The notes below the pieces were generated by a model. It made no database searches, had not been told where the DNA came from, and saw only the letters and a program-made list of their open reading frames with translations. Position numbers and translations under genes: made by a program. From Rickettsia endosymbiont of Gonocerus acuteangulatus (GTDB lineage: Bacteria > Pseudomonadota > Alphaproteobacteria > Rickettsiales > Rickettsiaceae), in assembly GCF_964026435.1 (NCBI RefSeq), contig NZ_OZ032147.1, positions 1,612,001 to 1,676,000 on the forward strand: a DNA stretch of 64,000 bases, given 5' to 3'. Positions 38,332 through 48,815 of the stretch are shown here, piece by piece (positions within the stretch are counted from its first letter, which is position 1; the number at the start of each line of letters is the position of its first letter).

Positions 38332-38570
38332 TTAAATATAGAGTAATTAGCTGTGGGCATTTTAATATATGAATTTAAGGGGATAAAATTCATTATTAAT
38401 ATTAAAACGCCCTTGTGCTTTTTATTTAAGCGACTTTGAATATAAGAAATAATGGAATAAATTGCAACAGTTAAATTAGAAAATTATTAATTTATCACAT
38501 TTATTTTTAAAACGATTTCTTCCATAAATCGGCCCCCTTTGCACTAGCTGATAAACTTGCTACTTTTCAT

Positions 38571-39210
38571 TTATCCTTCTGAATCACCGATAATAGGTGT
38601 TATATACTCCATACTATTGTCTTTAAAAGATACATAAGACTCAGAGACGCCTCCATTAGCTTTATCTTCATTTAAATTTTCTCCTATTAAAAGAGAGCTG
38701 TCTGTTGTATTAAAGGGGCAAAAGTATTGGCTATTATTTCTACCTAATTCCATTTCTGATTCATGAGATATATACTTATTATTTGCATAACTTTTATACC
38801 ACTTATAACCGGCATAACCAATTGCACTTATAACTCCTAAATGCCGATCCACCTGCAATGTACACACCTAGTGAATAACCATCATTGTGGCTTTCCTTAT
38901 CCTCTTGCTGCTCTGTCATTGAATTTAATAATGTAGTTACAGTAGTATTTACTATTTCAGATACAGTACTATTTGTTGCTTGAGTTATATCATTCAATAT
39001 TTTAAATACCCTACAATCTATAAGCTGGAAAAATTGTTGAATAAATTGTTCATCATTGTTTGGGTATATTAGTTCCTGTATATTTTTCTTATTATTTATA
39101 AAATTCCAAATATCTTCTCAAGTATAATTTTTAACCTCCTCAAAAGTGCGTTGTTGAAAAATATTTAGTGCTTTATGTAGATTTTGTATACATACTGTCA
39201 TTGCTAAAAT
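38571..39210 (-). pseudogene. Hypothetical protein, C-terminal part, damaged
   Basis: Reading down from the IS21 edge, one frame runs MTVCIQNLHKALNIFQQRTF ... with an in-frame TGA at 39118-39120, continues through NNDEQFIQQFFQLIDCRVF and TNSTVSEIVNTTVTTLLNS, and shifts frame near 38845. The second frame then gives a short hydrophobic turn (GVISAIGYAGYKWYKSY) and an acidic tail ending at 38571. It looks like one accessory gene whose 5' part lies beyond IS21 at 41523-41885. No family recognised. Confidence 0.5.
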
Positions 39211-39322
39211 AAAAGGGACCAGTAAATTGCACGAAAAAGGGACCAGAGAAGTTGGTGTGACCTAATAAGGTTAATGTGCAATATTCACTAGATAATTAAG
39301 CAAGTAAATATCTAGTGATACA

Positions 39323-40744
39323 ATGATAAGAATAAATATGTATACAACAATTATCACCCTTTATAAACAAGGCAATAGTCAAAGGAATATTGCCAAACTA
39401 ACAAGAACAGACCGCAAAACAGTACGAAAAATAATAAACCGCTATGTAGAGGCTGGTACAGAATCCCCAGCAATCTATGAACGATCTTCAGTTTTGGATT
39501 TTTGGCACGAAAAAATAATTGAGTTATTAGAAAAAAATCTGAGTTACATAAGAATTTTTGAGGAGTTAAAAAATCAAGGTTATACAAGCAGTTATACTTC
39601 TTTGACCCGTTATATCAAAAAATATAAAATTAAAGATAACAGTTGCATTCGTTTTCATACTTTAGCAGGAGAGGAAGCACAAGTAGATTTTGGTGACATA
39701 GGCTTACAGTATAATTCTAAAGGGCGTAGAGTTAAAGCATATGTATTTAATATGCGTTTAAGCTATAGTCGCCTTGATTATTATGAAGTAGTGTTTGATC
39801 AAAGTTGTCAAACATGGATTCAATGTCATATCAATGCATTTAATTATTTTGCTGGTAGTCCAAAAGTAATAAAACTTGATAATCTTAAAGCTGGAGTAGT
39901 AGATGCCAATTTTTATGAGCCAGTATATCAGAAGGAATATAAGTGCTTAGCCGATCATTATGGAATTTTACTTTCTCCTTGTCGAGTGTATCAACCGCAA
40001 GAAAAAGGCAAAGTTGAGTCGGGAATAAAATACGTTAAAAATAATTTTTTTGCTGGTCGTAAATTTGATAGATATGAAGAATTAACAAATGGTCTTGCAA
40101 ATTGGTTAAATAAGGCCAATAGCCGAATACATGGTACTACTAAGAGAATACCTAGAGAACTGTTTGAGCAAGAGGAAAGAAGTAGTTTGATTCCTTTACC
40201 ATTAGAAACTTTTGATTTGTCATCTTGGCATAATCGAAAAGTAGCAAAAGATTGTCATATTACCATAGATAATAATTATTACTCTGTACCAGCAAAATAT
40301 ATATACAGTGAGGTAATGGTACAATTGTCCCCAAAACTTGTTCAAATATTTTCTATACAAAATGATTTAATAGCAAGACACGTTAGAACAGAGGGCAAGG
40401 GGATATTTACCACTAATCCGTCTCATTATGCTAAATACAAACGTCTATGCCCAGGTTTTATAGAATATAGTGAACATTATCAACAACAAATGCAGCAGAT
40501 AGGGAATAATTGCAGTTTATTATTAGAATCATTACAACAAACAAGAGTGAATGATTGGCAACGTTGTGCACGAGGTATCATTTCTTTACGTAAGGTTTAC
40601 AATGATGACTTAATAGATAAAGCCTGTCATAGAGCACTACATTATGGTATAAGTTCTTACTCTAAAATTAAGAATATTTTAAATAGTAATGCAGTAAACT
40701 TACCATTACCAGAGTTTGGAGGTAATAATGCAGAACTTATTTAA
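39323..40744 (+). CDS. istA: IS21 transposase IstA
   Basis: A 473-residue IstA-type transposase. The N-terminal helix-turn-helix (GNSQRNIAKLTRTDRKTVRK) is followed by an integrase core with Asp in EEAQVDFGDIGLQY, Asp in KVIKLDNLKAGVV, and Glu in QPQEKGKVESGIKYVKNNF. The C-terminal DNA-binding region is about 200 residues. It overlaps istB by 17 bp. Apparently intact. Confidence 0.95.
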   Translation: MIRINMYTTIITLYKQGNSQRNIAKLTRTDRKTVRKIINRYVEAGTESPAIYERSSVLDFWHEKIIELLEKNLSYIRIFEELKNQGYTSSYTSLTRYIKKYKIKDNSCIRFHTLAGEEAQVDFGDIGLQYNSKGRRVKAYVFNMRLSYSRLDYYEVVFDQSCQTWIQCHINAFNYFAGSPKVIKLDNLKAGVVDANFYEPVYQKEYKCLADHYGILLSPCRVYQPQEKGKVESGIKYVKNNFFAGRKFDRYEELTNGLANWLNKANSRIHGTTKRIPRELFEQEERSSLIPLPLETFDLSSWHNRKVAKDCHITIDNNYYSVPAKYIYSEVMVQLSPKLVQIFSIQNDLIARHVRTEGKGIFTTNPSHYAKYKRLCPGFIEYSEHYQQQMQQIGNNCSLLLESLQQTRVNDWQRCARGIISLRKVYNDDLIDKACHRALHYGISSYSKIKNILNSNAVNLPLPEFGGNNAELI

Positions 40745-41480
40745 TGACCTACGAAGCTTTAGATTATCAGGTATAGTCAATAGTTTAAATGAAAGGATTA
40801 TTTATGCTCAAAATAATAAACTAGGATTTAAAGAATTTCTATCACTATTATGTGAAGATGAAAAATCTAACCGTAAGGATAATAATTACCGTCGCCGTAA
40901 AAGTGCTGCTAAATTGCCGGTAACTAAAAATTTAGAAGACTTTGATTTTAATTTCCAACCAAGTGTTGATGCCAAAGTAATAAGTGATTTATCAACTTGT
41001 GATTATATTAATACTAAGGGAAATGTAATATTCATAGGTGATTCAGGAACTGGGAAAACTCATCTTGCCATTGGGCTAGCATTAAAAGCTTTAACACGAG
41101 AATACTCTGTATATTTTACTACGGTATCGGATATGCTTTATAATTTACATATTGCAAGAGCAGATAATAGTTATCACAAAAAGGTTAAATTACTCCTATC
41201 GTTTGATTTATTAATTCTTGATGAGCTCGGGTTTAAGCAATTGCCAAAACATTCAGTAGAAGACTTTTTTAATATTATTGCTAAACGATATGAAAATAAA
41301 TCTACCATTATTACCACAAACAAGGATTTTGAAAAATGGAATGAAATATTTGCTGATGAAGTATTAACTCATGCAATTATTGATCGAGTGGTACATCATG
41401 CTCATATACTAAACATAAAAGGTAAAAGTTATCGTATTAATACTATAAATCTGGAGGTAATATGGCATAAAAATTTTTAA
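40728..41480 (+). CDS. istB: IS21 helper ATPase IstB
   Basis: A 250-residue AAA+ ATPase related to DnaC. Walker A is GDSGTGKTHLA near residue 104, Walker B is LLILDELGF near 164, and sensor-1 TTNKDF follows. It assembles on DNA and directs IstA to the target. ATG 40728, behind GGAGG, is chosen over an in-frame TTG at 40716. Confidence 0.95.
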   Translation: MQNLFNDLRSFRLSGIVNSLNERIIYAQNNKLGFKEFLSLLCEDEKSNRKDNNYRRRKSAAKLPVTKNLEDFDFNFQPSVDAKVISDLSTCDYINTKGNVIFIGDSGTGKTHLAIGLALKALTREYSVYFTTVSDMLYNLHIARADNSYHKKVKLLLSFDLLILDELGFKQLPKHSVEDFFNIIAKRYENKSTIITTNKDFEKWNEIFADEVLTHAIIDRVVHHAHILNIKGKSYRINTINLEVIWHKNF

Positions 41481-41522
41481 ATATAGTGGTTCCTTTTTCG
41501 TGCAATTTACTGGTCCCTTTTT

Positions 41523-41885
41523 AATTGACAATGACACATACTTGAGATTTTTTATTATCATACAAATAAAATGTACCGTTTAACTCATATTGCATATAGT
41601 TATGAGCTACTTCATTATTTTGTAATGCAGTTACGATATTATCTTTTATTTCAAAAATTCCCTTAAATTCTCCCTTTACATATTGTATGCCCAATTGGCA
41701 TGTATTACCTAATGATTCAAAAAATTTTCGAGCTTGTATAACACATAATTTAGGAGTAATATAACTATCATTAGATATAACATATTCTTCACCTCCTAGA
41801 AAAAAATTGGTAAAATTACCGAACATATTAGGATTTTCTTTAATCCTAGAAATAGGTTGTAGACTTAATTGAAATTGTTTAGGTA
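41523..41885 (-). pseudogene. Hypothetical protein, N-terminal part, cut by IS630 and IS21
   Basis: An open frame (PKQFQLSLQPISRIKENPNM ... NYMQYELNGTFYLYDNKK) whose apparent start is inside the IS630 element. Its upstream host sequence resumes after 42846 (FHNQLNIWRVL). The frame runs into IS21 at VCVIVN and probably continued into the piece at 38571-39210. Unrecognised family. Confidence 0.45.
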
Positions 41886-42846
41886 TAGCATAAATCATTA
41901 AGATACTGACAATTTAATAGTATTAAAAACAGCATCATAAAATGTTTCAAAATCTCCTACAACTTTCCTAATTTCATTTTTTATCTTAAACCAGTAATGC
42001 TCTATAGGATTTAAATCAGGAGAGTAAGTTGGTAAATACAATATGGTACAACCAACGGATTCAATGAACTCTTTAACTTTAGAATTTTTATGAAAATTAA
42101 TGTTATCCATAATAACGGTTTGCCCAGGTTGTAATTCTGTAATTAATACATCCCTAATATAAGTTTTAAAGACCTCTGTATTACAATTACCTTCAATATT
42201 ACAGGAGCAATAAGATTACCATTACAAAGACCAGCTATCATACTTATTCTAAATTTATGTTGATACACCTTTTCTCCATAACACCTTTGTCCTATAATGC
42301 TCCATCCATACTCTTTGCAAGCATTATCCTCTATTCCAGATTCATCAAGATATACTAATTTGTCTTTTGTGATGGTTTGTATCTTTGCTATAAATTCATT
42401 TCTTAATTTAATATCTCTTTTCGGATGAAAATGAGTTTTGTTTATAGCTATAGCCAAGTTTTCTGATTTGTCTTAAAATAGTTACAGATGCAATATTACC
42501 CCATTGCTTTGCTAACTCCTTTGATGTTTTATTCATATTAGCTTTAAAAAATTCTTTAAAAGATTCTGAATCTTTTATCTTATGACTATGTCCTTTCTGA
42601 TAACCAGTTGCTGCTTCTAAAGTACCTTGCTTATCTTTTAATTTTTTCCATTTATATATAGTATCACGACTTACATTAAATAATTTACTTACCTTACTTA
42701 TTCGTATCCCTGCTTCTACAGCTTTTATAACTCTTAGTCTTAGTTCTATTGCATATGCTCGTGCCATATCTCTTTACATGCTTGTTAATATTTGCTTACT
42801 ATAACATGATACTCTCGCTCTGTCAGTACCTTAATGACTTATGCTA
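41886..42846 (-). mobile_element. IS630 type A, copy 3
   Basis: Both ends are present (TAGCATAAATCATTAAG and complement), with TA on each side (41884-41885 and 42847-42848). The transposase is broken twice, so the copy is probably inactive. Confidence 0.92.
41898..42767 (-). pseudogene. IS630 type A transposase, two frameshifts
   Basis: The N-terminal half starts at 42767. The first shift is the extra base at the lysine run (also seen at 24834). The second is a one-base deletion in the CCTGTAATATTTGAAGG stretch near 42197. The last part, with MDNINFHK and the Glu helix, is open at 41898-42110. Confidence 0.88.
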
Positions 42847-42949
42847 TATAACACTCTCCATATATTAAGTTGATTATGAAAAGGTATAATATAAATATTT
42901 ACATATTTGTAAATATTTATTAACTATTTTTAGCAGTTAATAATTGTTA

Positions 42950-45616
42950 TTATTTAATAAAATTGCTTTTTAATTGATATAATAGCTCTAAAGCTTCTTT
43001 AGGAGATAGCTTATCGGGATCGATGGTTTTAAATTTTTCTTCAAGTTTAGAATTTGGTATCTGTTTAGCGGGTTCAATGGCAAATAAACTTAAATTATTT
43101 GACTCCGTCGATAAAATATTCTTTTCCTTGCCTGCCGCATTTTTCTCAAATTTAAGCAGAATCTGTTCTGCTCTATTTATAACGCTTGCAGGCAGCCCTG
43201 CTAAGGCTGCAACATGAATGCCATATGATCTATCAGCTGCACCTGCTATAATATTATGCAAAAATAAAATATCTTTGCCTGATTCCTCAATAGCAATAGT
43301 GTAATTTTGCATAGCTGGCAGAAAATTATCCATAATAGTTAGCTCATGATAATGCGTAGCAAACAAACAGCGGCATTTTAGTTTATCATGAATATATTCA
43401 AGCACCGACCAAGCAATAGATACGCCATCATAAGTAGAAGTTCCACGCCCTACCTCATCTAGTATAATCAATGAGTTTTTAGTAGATTGTGCAAGGATCG
43501 CCGACGTCTCTAACATCTCTGCCATAAAAGTCGATTGTCCTTTAATCAAATCATCAGCTGCCCCGATTCTGCTAAATATCTTATCCACCATCCCTATTCT
43601 AGCACTTTTAGCAGGCACAAATGAACCTATTTGAGCAATTATTGCAATAATGGCGTTTTGACGTAAAAAAGTACTTTTACCCGCCATATTAGGACCGGTA
43701 ATTAGCCAAATACGCTCCGCTTCCGATAAATGACAATCATTATGCACAAAGCTTTTTCTCTCTTTATTTAAAGCCTCTTCGACTACCGGATGACGCCCTT
43801 TAACGATGTCAAAGCTTAAATCATCGGTAAATTCAGGTCTGACATAATCATTTTCGCTTGCAATATAGGCAAAATTACAAAACACATCAATACCGCTTAA
43901 AGAACTGGCAAGAATCCGCAAATAATCGGATTGTTTTGTTACTCGCTTGCATATATCTTCGTACAACTCTTTTTCCAAACTTATTACTAGGGTTTTAGCA
44001 TTAACTAAATCACTTTCAAGTTTTTGTAACTCGGTAGTAGTATAACGTACGCTATTAACAGTCGTTTGACGATGAATAAATTTAGGGTCATTAATCTTAT
44101 TAGCATTTTTAGCGGTGATATCGATAAACAGCCCTATCACATTATTATGAGATATTTTTAAACTATCTATCCCTGTTTCTCTTTTATACTGATCTTTTAG
44201 TTTCTCAATATGTAATTTGCCGTTATTAATCAGATCATGCAACTGTAATACTTTCGGATGATATGAATGTTTTATAACACCACCATCATTTAAATTATTC
44301 GGGGCATCTTCGCATATGCTTTCCTCGATTAAATTATATAGCTCATCATTTCTTATTAAAGGCTTAATGATTTTTTCAATAAAGCTTGGTAGCTCAAAAC
44401 CATAATTATCAAAGAATATTTCTTTGATAGAGTTAGCCGTCTCTAGCGTATATTTAATACTAAGCAAATCACGCCCCGAACCTCTATTCATAGTAATACG
44501 GGTTAAACAACGCTCTATATCACTGGTTTTCTTTAGTAGCTCACGGACTTTTGCGGTTATATCTAGATTAGAATGGAAAAACTCCGTTATATTTAAACGC
44601 TGATTTATTTTATGAGTATCAGTTAACGGGCTTGATAGGAAATTATATAACAACCGCCCGCCTTGTTTAGTAACAGTATGGTTAAGAGTACTAAGCAAAC
44701 TTCCTTTATTACCCCCACATGAATTTGTGACGATCTCAAGATTGCGTCTTGTTGAAAAATCAATTGTCATATAGCTATGAAAATCGATAATCTTTGGCTT
44801 TGGTAAATTGGGGATATTTTCTTTTTGCGTTAGGGTAAGATATTCCAAAATACTACCTATCGCACAAATTTGACTGCTAGATATTTCCCCTACCCCTTTA
44901 ATATCTTTCATCTTATAAAAATCTAGAATAATCTTTTCACATTTATTAGCGGCAAAAAAACTATCAACTTGATAAGTAATGCGGAAATTTAGTTGTTTGG
45001 AAATAATACTAGCAAGATCAGAAGACCTTAAATGCTCGCTAAGCAGGATTTCACGAGGTTTTAGGCGGGCAAGTTCATTAAGAATTTCAAGCTCAGGAAC
45101 ATTAACCACAAAAATCGTAGAAGTAGAAAGGTCAGCATAGCAAAGTGCTGCCGTATCTCTGTTTTTTGGCACAACAAGACTTGCTAGATAATTTGGCTCA
45201 GCAGTGGTAATAAGATTTTCTTCAATCACTGTGCCAGGTGTTATAATCCGGGTAACATTTCTGTTAACTACCGCTTTATAACCGCCTCTATTCTTTGCTT
45301 CTTCTGGAGTTTCTAGCTGATCACAAATAGCAACTTTATAATTTTCTTCGATTAATTTAGTTAGGTAATTTTCAAGAGCATGGTAAGGTACGCCGCACAT
45401 TGGGACTTCTTCATCACCATTCTTACCCCTCTTAGTTAGGGCAATACCAAGCACACCACTAGCAAGCACCGCATCTTCATAAAACATTTCATAAAAGTCA
45501 CCCATTCTAAAAAGCAATAAACAATCTAGATGAGCAAATTTAATATCCAAATATTGCTGCATCATTTTAGTAGCAGCATCATAACCATATTTATGCTTAA
45601 ACTCTTGAAAATCCAT
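42950..45616 (-). CDS. mutS: DNA mismatch repair protein MutS
   Basis: A full-length 888-residue MutS starting at ATG 45616; a TTG three codons upstream is less likely. The mismatch-contact motif F41-Y42-E43 lies in RMGDFYEMFYEDA. The core and clamp domains show YLTLTQK and SHNNVIGLFIDIT. The ATPase carries Walker A GPNMAGKSTFLRQNA near residue 640, Walker B LIILDEVGRGTSTYDG near 715, and ATHYHEL. It recognises mispairs and starts repair with MutL. The gene is intact despite IS elements on both sides. Confidence 0.97.
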   Translation of the reverse strand: MDFQEFKHKYGYDAATKMMQQYLDIKFAHLDCLLLFRMGDFYEMFYEDAVLASGVLGIALTKRGKNGDEEVPMCGVPYHALENYLTKLIEENYKVAICDQLETPEEAKNRGGYKAVVNRNVTRIITPGTVIEENLITTAEPNYLASLVVPKNRDTAALCYADLSTSTIFVVNVPELEILNELARLKPREILLSEHLRSSDLASIISKQLNFRITYQVDSFFAANKCEKIILDFYKMKDIKGVGEISSSQICAIGSILEYLTLTQKENIPNLPKPKIIDFHSYMTIDFSTRRNLEIVTNSCGGNKGSLLSTLNHTVTKQGGRLLYNFLSSPLTDTHKINQRLNITEFFHSNLDITAKVRELLKKTSDIERCLTRITMNRGSGRDLLSIKYTLETANSIKEIFFDNYGFELPSFIEKIIKPLIRNDELYNLIEESICEDAPNNLNDGGVIKHSYHPKVLQLHDLINNGKLHIEKLKDQYKRETGIDSLKISHNNVIGLFIDITAKNANKINDPKFIHRQTTVNSVRYTTTELQKLESDLVNAKTLVISLEKELYEDICKRVTKQSDYLRILASSLSGIDVFCNFAYIASENDYVRPEFTDDLSFDIVKGRHPVVEEALNKERKSFVHNDCHLSEAERIWLITGPNMAGKSTFLRQNAIIAIIAQIGSFVPAKSARIGMVDKIFSRIGAADDLIKGQSTFMAEMLETSAILAQSTKNSLIILDEVGRGTSTYDGVSIAWSVLEYIHDKLKCRCLFATHYHELTIMDNFLPAMQNYTIAIEESGKDILFLHNIIAGAADRSYGIHVAALAGLPASVINRAEQILLKFEKNAAGKEKNILSTESNNLSLFAIEPAKQIPNSKLEEKFKTIDPDKLSPKEALELLYQLKSNFIK

Positions 45617-45704
45617 ATTATGCAAATCTTTATATTATGGTTTAACAATATATAAGAATGTGCTAATGAATTAAATATATATTTTTTATTATCAGATTTT
45701 TAGG

Positions 45705-45739
45705 TAATCATTGCCGTATTTTTCAACATATTCTTTATA
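45705..45739 (-). pseudogene. Last codons of a lost gene
   Basis: On the minus strand the bases directly after the IS end read KEYVEKYGNDYLKI and stop. The rest of the gene has been replaced by IS DNA. The identity cannot be told from 14 residues. Confidence 0.35.
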
Positions 45740-46559
45740 CAAAACTTACGCTATGTTTGGTTCTAAATATCGTAAAGATGGAGAACGCAGCTGTTGTTGC
45801 ATATAGTCATCTAAAAGCCCTAACTTTATTTGGTAAACCGTTTTACCGATTGTATTTGCAGTCCTTTTGAGAAATGCCCAAACTAAAAATGCCCAACTAA
45901 TATGATTACGTTGAAGACACTGTTTCCTGCATTGACAACGTTCTATCCCAGTAAGTTGCTTAATTTCTCTGTGCATGCTCTCAATTACCCATCGAAAGCC
46001 ACACTCATCTTGTGCAGCTTTAGAAGATTTGTGAGTTTTGTTATTGGTAACAACATACTCAACTCTGTTGGTAGGAACAGTAAATTTAAACAAATTAACA
46101 TGCTTATTTTTAGCAAAGCCTTTTATATGAATCTCTACTCCATGCCTGATCTCTTCATCTGAAAATGTCAACTCTTTTACAGCTTTATAAGGTTTAGAAT
46201 CGTGCGTTTTACTAACGTTTCTATTGGCTTTAATAGGGACATAATAATATTTCCCCAGAGAGTCAACATGTTGCATAATTTTGTGTGTAGAATACCATGT
46301 GTCAAAAAGTACTGTTTGAAAAGGAATCTTCTTGCTATAAACAGCATTATTTAACATGTTTAATAGGTGTTCTAGTTTTGTTGCTCCATCATGATCAGGT
46401 GCAAAAATTCGATAATCTATTACCCAAAACTTATTAATATCAGGGTTATAATATACCAGACTCACTACTCCTATACCTTTAGTAACTCTACCTGTAGCTC
46501 CACTGTACTGCGATCTTGCAATTTCTATTTGCTTCGTATTCCTTTTATTTAAAACCGTA
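45740..46559 (-). mobile_element. IS4/IS701-like element, 820-bp fragment
   Basis: Begins with the terminal repeat CAAAACTTACGCTATG and covers the transposase C-terminal two thirds up to the codons for KRNTKQ and VLN. There an IS630-A has entered at TA (46558-46559). The other part of the element is not found on the far side of that IS630, so the region has been rearranged. Confidence 0.88.
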
Positions 46560-47358
46560 TAGCATAAATCATTAAGATACTGACAATTTAATAGTATTAA
46601 AAACAGCATCATAAAATGTTTCACAATCTCCTACAACTTTCCTAATTTCATTTTTTATCTTAAACCAGTAATGCTCTATAGGATTTAAATCAAGAGAGTA
46701 AGTTGGTAAATACAATATGGTACAACCAATGGATTCAATTAACTCTTTAACTTTAGAATTTTTATGAAAATTAATGTTATCCATAATAACGGTTTGCCCA
46801 GGTTGTAATTCTGTAATTAATACATCCCTAATATAAGTTTTAAAGACCTCTGTATTACAATTACCTTCAAATATTACAGGAGCAATAAGATTACCATTAC
46901 AAAGACCAGCTATCATACTTATTCTAAATTTATGTTGATACACCTTTTCTCCATAACACCTTTGTCCTATAATGCTCCATCCATACTCTTTGCAAGCATT
47001 ATCCTCTATTCCAGATTCATCAAGATATACTAATTTGTCTTTTGTGATGGTTTGTATCTTTGCTATAAATTCATTTCTTAATTTAATATCTCTTTTCGGA
47101 TGAAAATGAGTTTTTTTATAGCTATAGCCAAGTTTTCTGATTTGTCTTAAAATAGTTACAGATGCAATATTACCCCATTGCTTTGCTAACTCCTTTGATG
47201 TTTTATTCATATTAGCTTTAAAAAATTCTTTAAAAGATTCTGAATCTTTTATCTTATGACTATGTCCTTTCTGATAACCAGTTGCTGCTTCTAAATTACC
47301 TTGCTTATCTTTTAATTTTTTCCATTTATATATAGTATCACGACTTACATTAAATATA

Positions 47359-48468
47359 CAAAACTTACGCTATGAGTAAAAAAGTGATAAATTATTGTAA
47401 AAATAATTAAACATGTCAAAGAGGATAAAGTTGCAAGCAATACCAATTAATAGGACAGATTATTGTCAATTTTTAATAGTTAGCCAAAAGAATTATAGTT
47501 TAACCTACTACGCTGAATATGCAAAGAAATGTAGTCATGATGTTATTAATAGATTTTTAAGGAATGAAAAATATACACCTTCTTTGTTATGGGAACACAT
47601 CAAGAATGATGTTATTTTTTCATCTAATGGATATACAATATTTGATGATACGGTTTTAAATAAAAGGAATACGAAGCAAATAGAAATTGTAAGATCGCAG
47701 TACAGTGGAGCTAAAGGTAGAGTTACTAAAGGTATAGGAGTAGTGAGTCTGGTATATTATAACCCTGATATTAATAAGTTTTGGGTAATAGATTATCGAA
47801 TTTTTGCACCTGATCATGATGGAGCAACAAAACTAGAACACCTATTAAACATGTTAAATAATGCTATTTATAGCAAGAAGATTCCTTTTCAAACAGTACT
47901 TTTTGACACATGGTATTCTACACACAAAATTATGCAACATGTTGACTCTCTGGGGAAATATTATTATGCCCCTATTAAAGCCAATAGAAACGTTAGTAAA
48001 ACGCACGATTCTAAACCTTATAAAGCTGTAAAAGAGTTGACATTTTCAGATGAAAAGATCAGGCATGGAGTAGAGATTCATATAAAAGGCTTTGCTAAAA
48101 ATAAGCATGTTAATTTGTTTAAATTTACTGTTTCTACCAACAGAGTTGAGTATGTTGTTACCAATAACAAAACTCACAAATCTTCTAAAGCTGCACAAGA
48201 TGAGTGTGGCTTTCGATGGGTAATTGAGAGCATGCACAGAGAAATTAAGCAACTTACTGGGATAGAACGTTGTCAATGCAGGAAACAGCGTATTCAACGT
48301 AATCATATTAGTTGGGCATTTTTAGTTTGGGCATTTCTCAAAAGGACTGCAAATACAATCGGTAAAACGGTTTACCAAATAAAGTTAGGGCTTTTAGATG
48401 ACTATATGCAACAACAGCTGCGTTCTCCATCTTTACGATATTTAGAACCAAACATAGCGTAAGTTTTG
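47359..48468 (+). mobile_element. IS4/IS701-like element, copy 7 (complete)
   Basis: A full 1110-bp element with both terminal repeats and TATA on both sides, inside the IS630-A. Confidence 0.93.
47413..48462 (+). CDS. DDE transposase, IS4/IS701-like (intact)
   Basis: A 349-residue enzyme differing from the copy at 3267 by a few substitutions (A to V near residue 93, T to K near 99, V to I, E to K). The catalytic Asp and Glu regions are unchanged. Probably active, and a likely source of transposase for the MITE and the frameshifted copies. Confidence 0.92.
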   Translation: MSKRIKLQAIPINRTDYCQFLIVSQKNYSLTYYAEYAKKCSHDVINRFLRNEKYTPSLLWEHIKNDVIFSSNGYTIFDDTVLNKRNTKQIEIVRSQYSGAKGRVTKGIGVVSLVYYNPDINKFWVIDYRIFAPDHDGATKLEHLLNMLNNAIYSKKIPFQTVLFDTWYSTHKIMQHVDSLGKYYYAPIKANRNVSKTHDSKPYKAVKELTFSDEKIRHGVEIHIKGFAKNKHVNLFKFTVSTNRVEYVVTNNKTHKSSKAAQDECGFRWVIESMHREIKQLTGIERCQCRKQRIQRNHISWAFLVWAFLKRTANTIGKTVYQIKLGLLDDYMQQQLRSPSLRYLEPNIA

Positions 48469-48635
48469 TATATTTACTTACCTTACTTATTCATATCCCT
48501 GCTTCTACAGCTTTTATAACTCTTAGTCTTAGTTCTATTGCATATGCTCGTGCCATATCTCTTTACATGCTTGTTAATATTTGCTTACTATAACATGATA
48601 CTCTCGCTCTGTCAGTACCTTAATGACTTATGCTA

Positions 48636-48815
48636 TATAAACTTCAAAATTAATTTATAACTGCTATGAAAAAATGATAACTGGACAGCCTATATTTTAA
48701 TTCATTCTTAGCTAAAAGTAGTATTGCGGCATGATTTCTATGCCATTCCCGCAGAATCTGGGATGACAAATGAGTCATGCAACAATACCCCTAATAGGAT
48801 GACGGTTCTACAACT
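48636..48815. other. Intergenic stretch with RPE debris
   Basis: Contains CCATTCCCGCAGAATCTGGG, GGGATGACA and TGCAACAATACC, degenerate repeat modules. No gene. Confidence 0.4.

Larger units (their letters stand above)
39211..41522 (+). mobile_element. IS21 family element (complete)
   Basis: A 2.3-kb element with near-identical inverted ends AAAAGGGACCAGTAAATTGC followed by a repeated AAAAAGGGACC, as expected of the multiple terminal repeats of IS21. It encodes IstA and IstB. It splits an accessory gene on the minus strand. A clear target duplication was not found. Confidence 0.9.
46572..48556 (-). pseudogene. IS630 type A transposase, interrupted
   Basis: The first 29 codons (MARAYAIELRLRVIKAVEAG) are at 48469-48556. 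The remainder, with the complete DDE core, is at 46572-47358; a free ATG at 47210 would restart translation at MNKTSKELAKQW without the helix-turn-helix. Confidence 0.88.
46560..48635 (-). mobile_element. IS630 type A, copy 4, split by IS4/IS701-like element
   Basis: Ends TAGCATAAATC and GACTTATGCTA are both present with TA on each side. A complete IS4/IS701-like element (47359-48468) lies inside with the duplication TATA. The transposase would run from 48556 to 46572 in one frame (seven T at the lysine run) without the insertion. Confidence 0.9.

Noticed and set aside
39118-39120. In-frame TGA in a long frame as possible selenocysteine or recoding
   Set aside because: The gene carries other lesions (frameshift, two IS insertions), and no SECIS-like structure or selenium genes are visible. 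Ordinary nonsense mutation is simpler.
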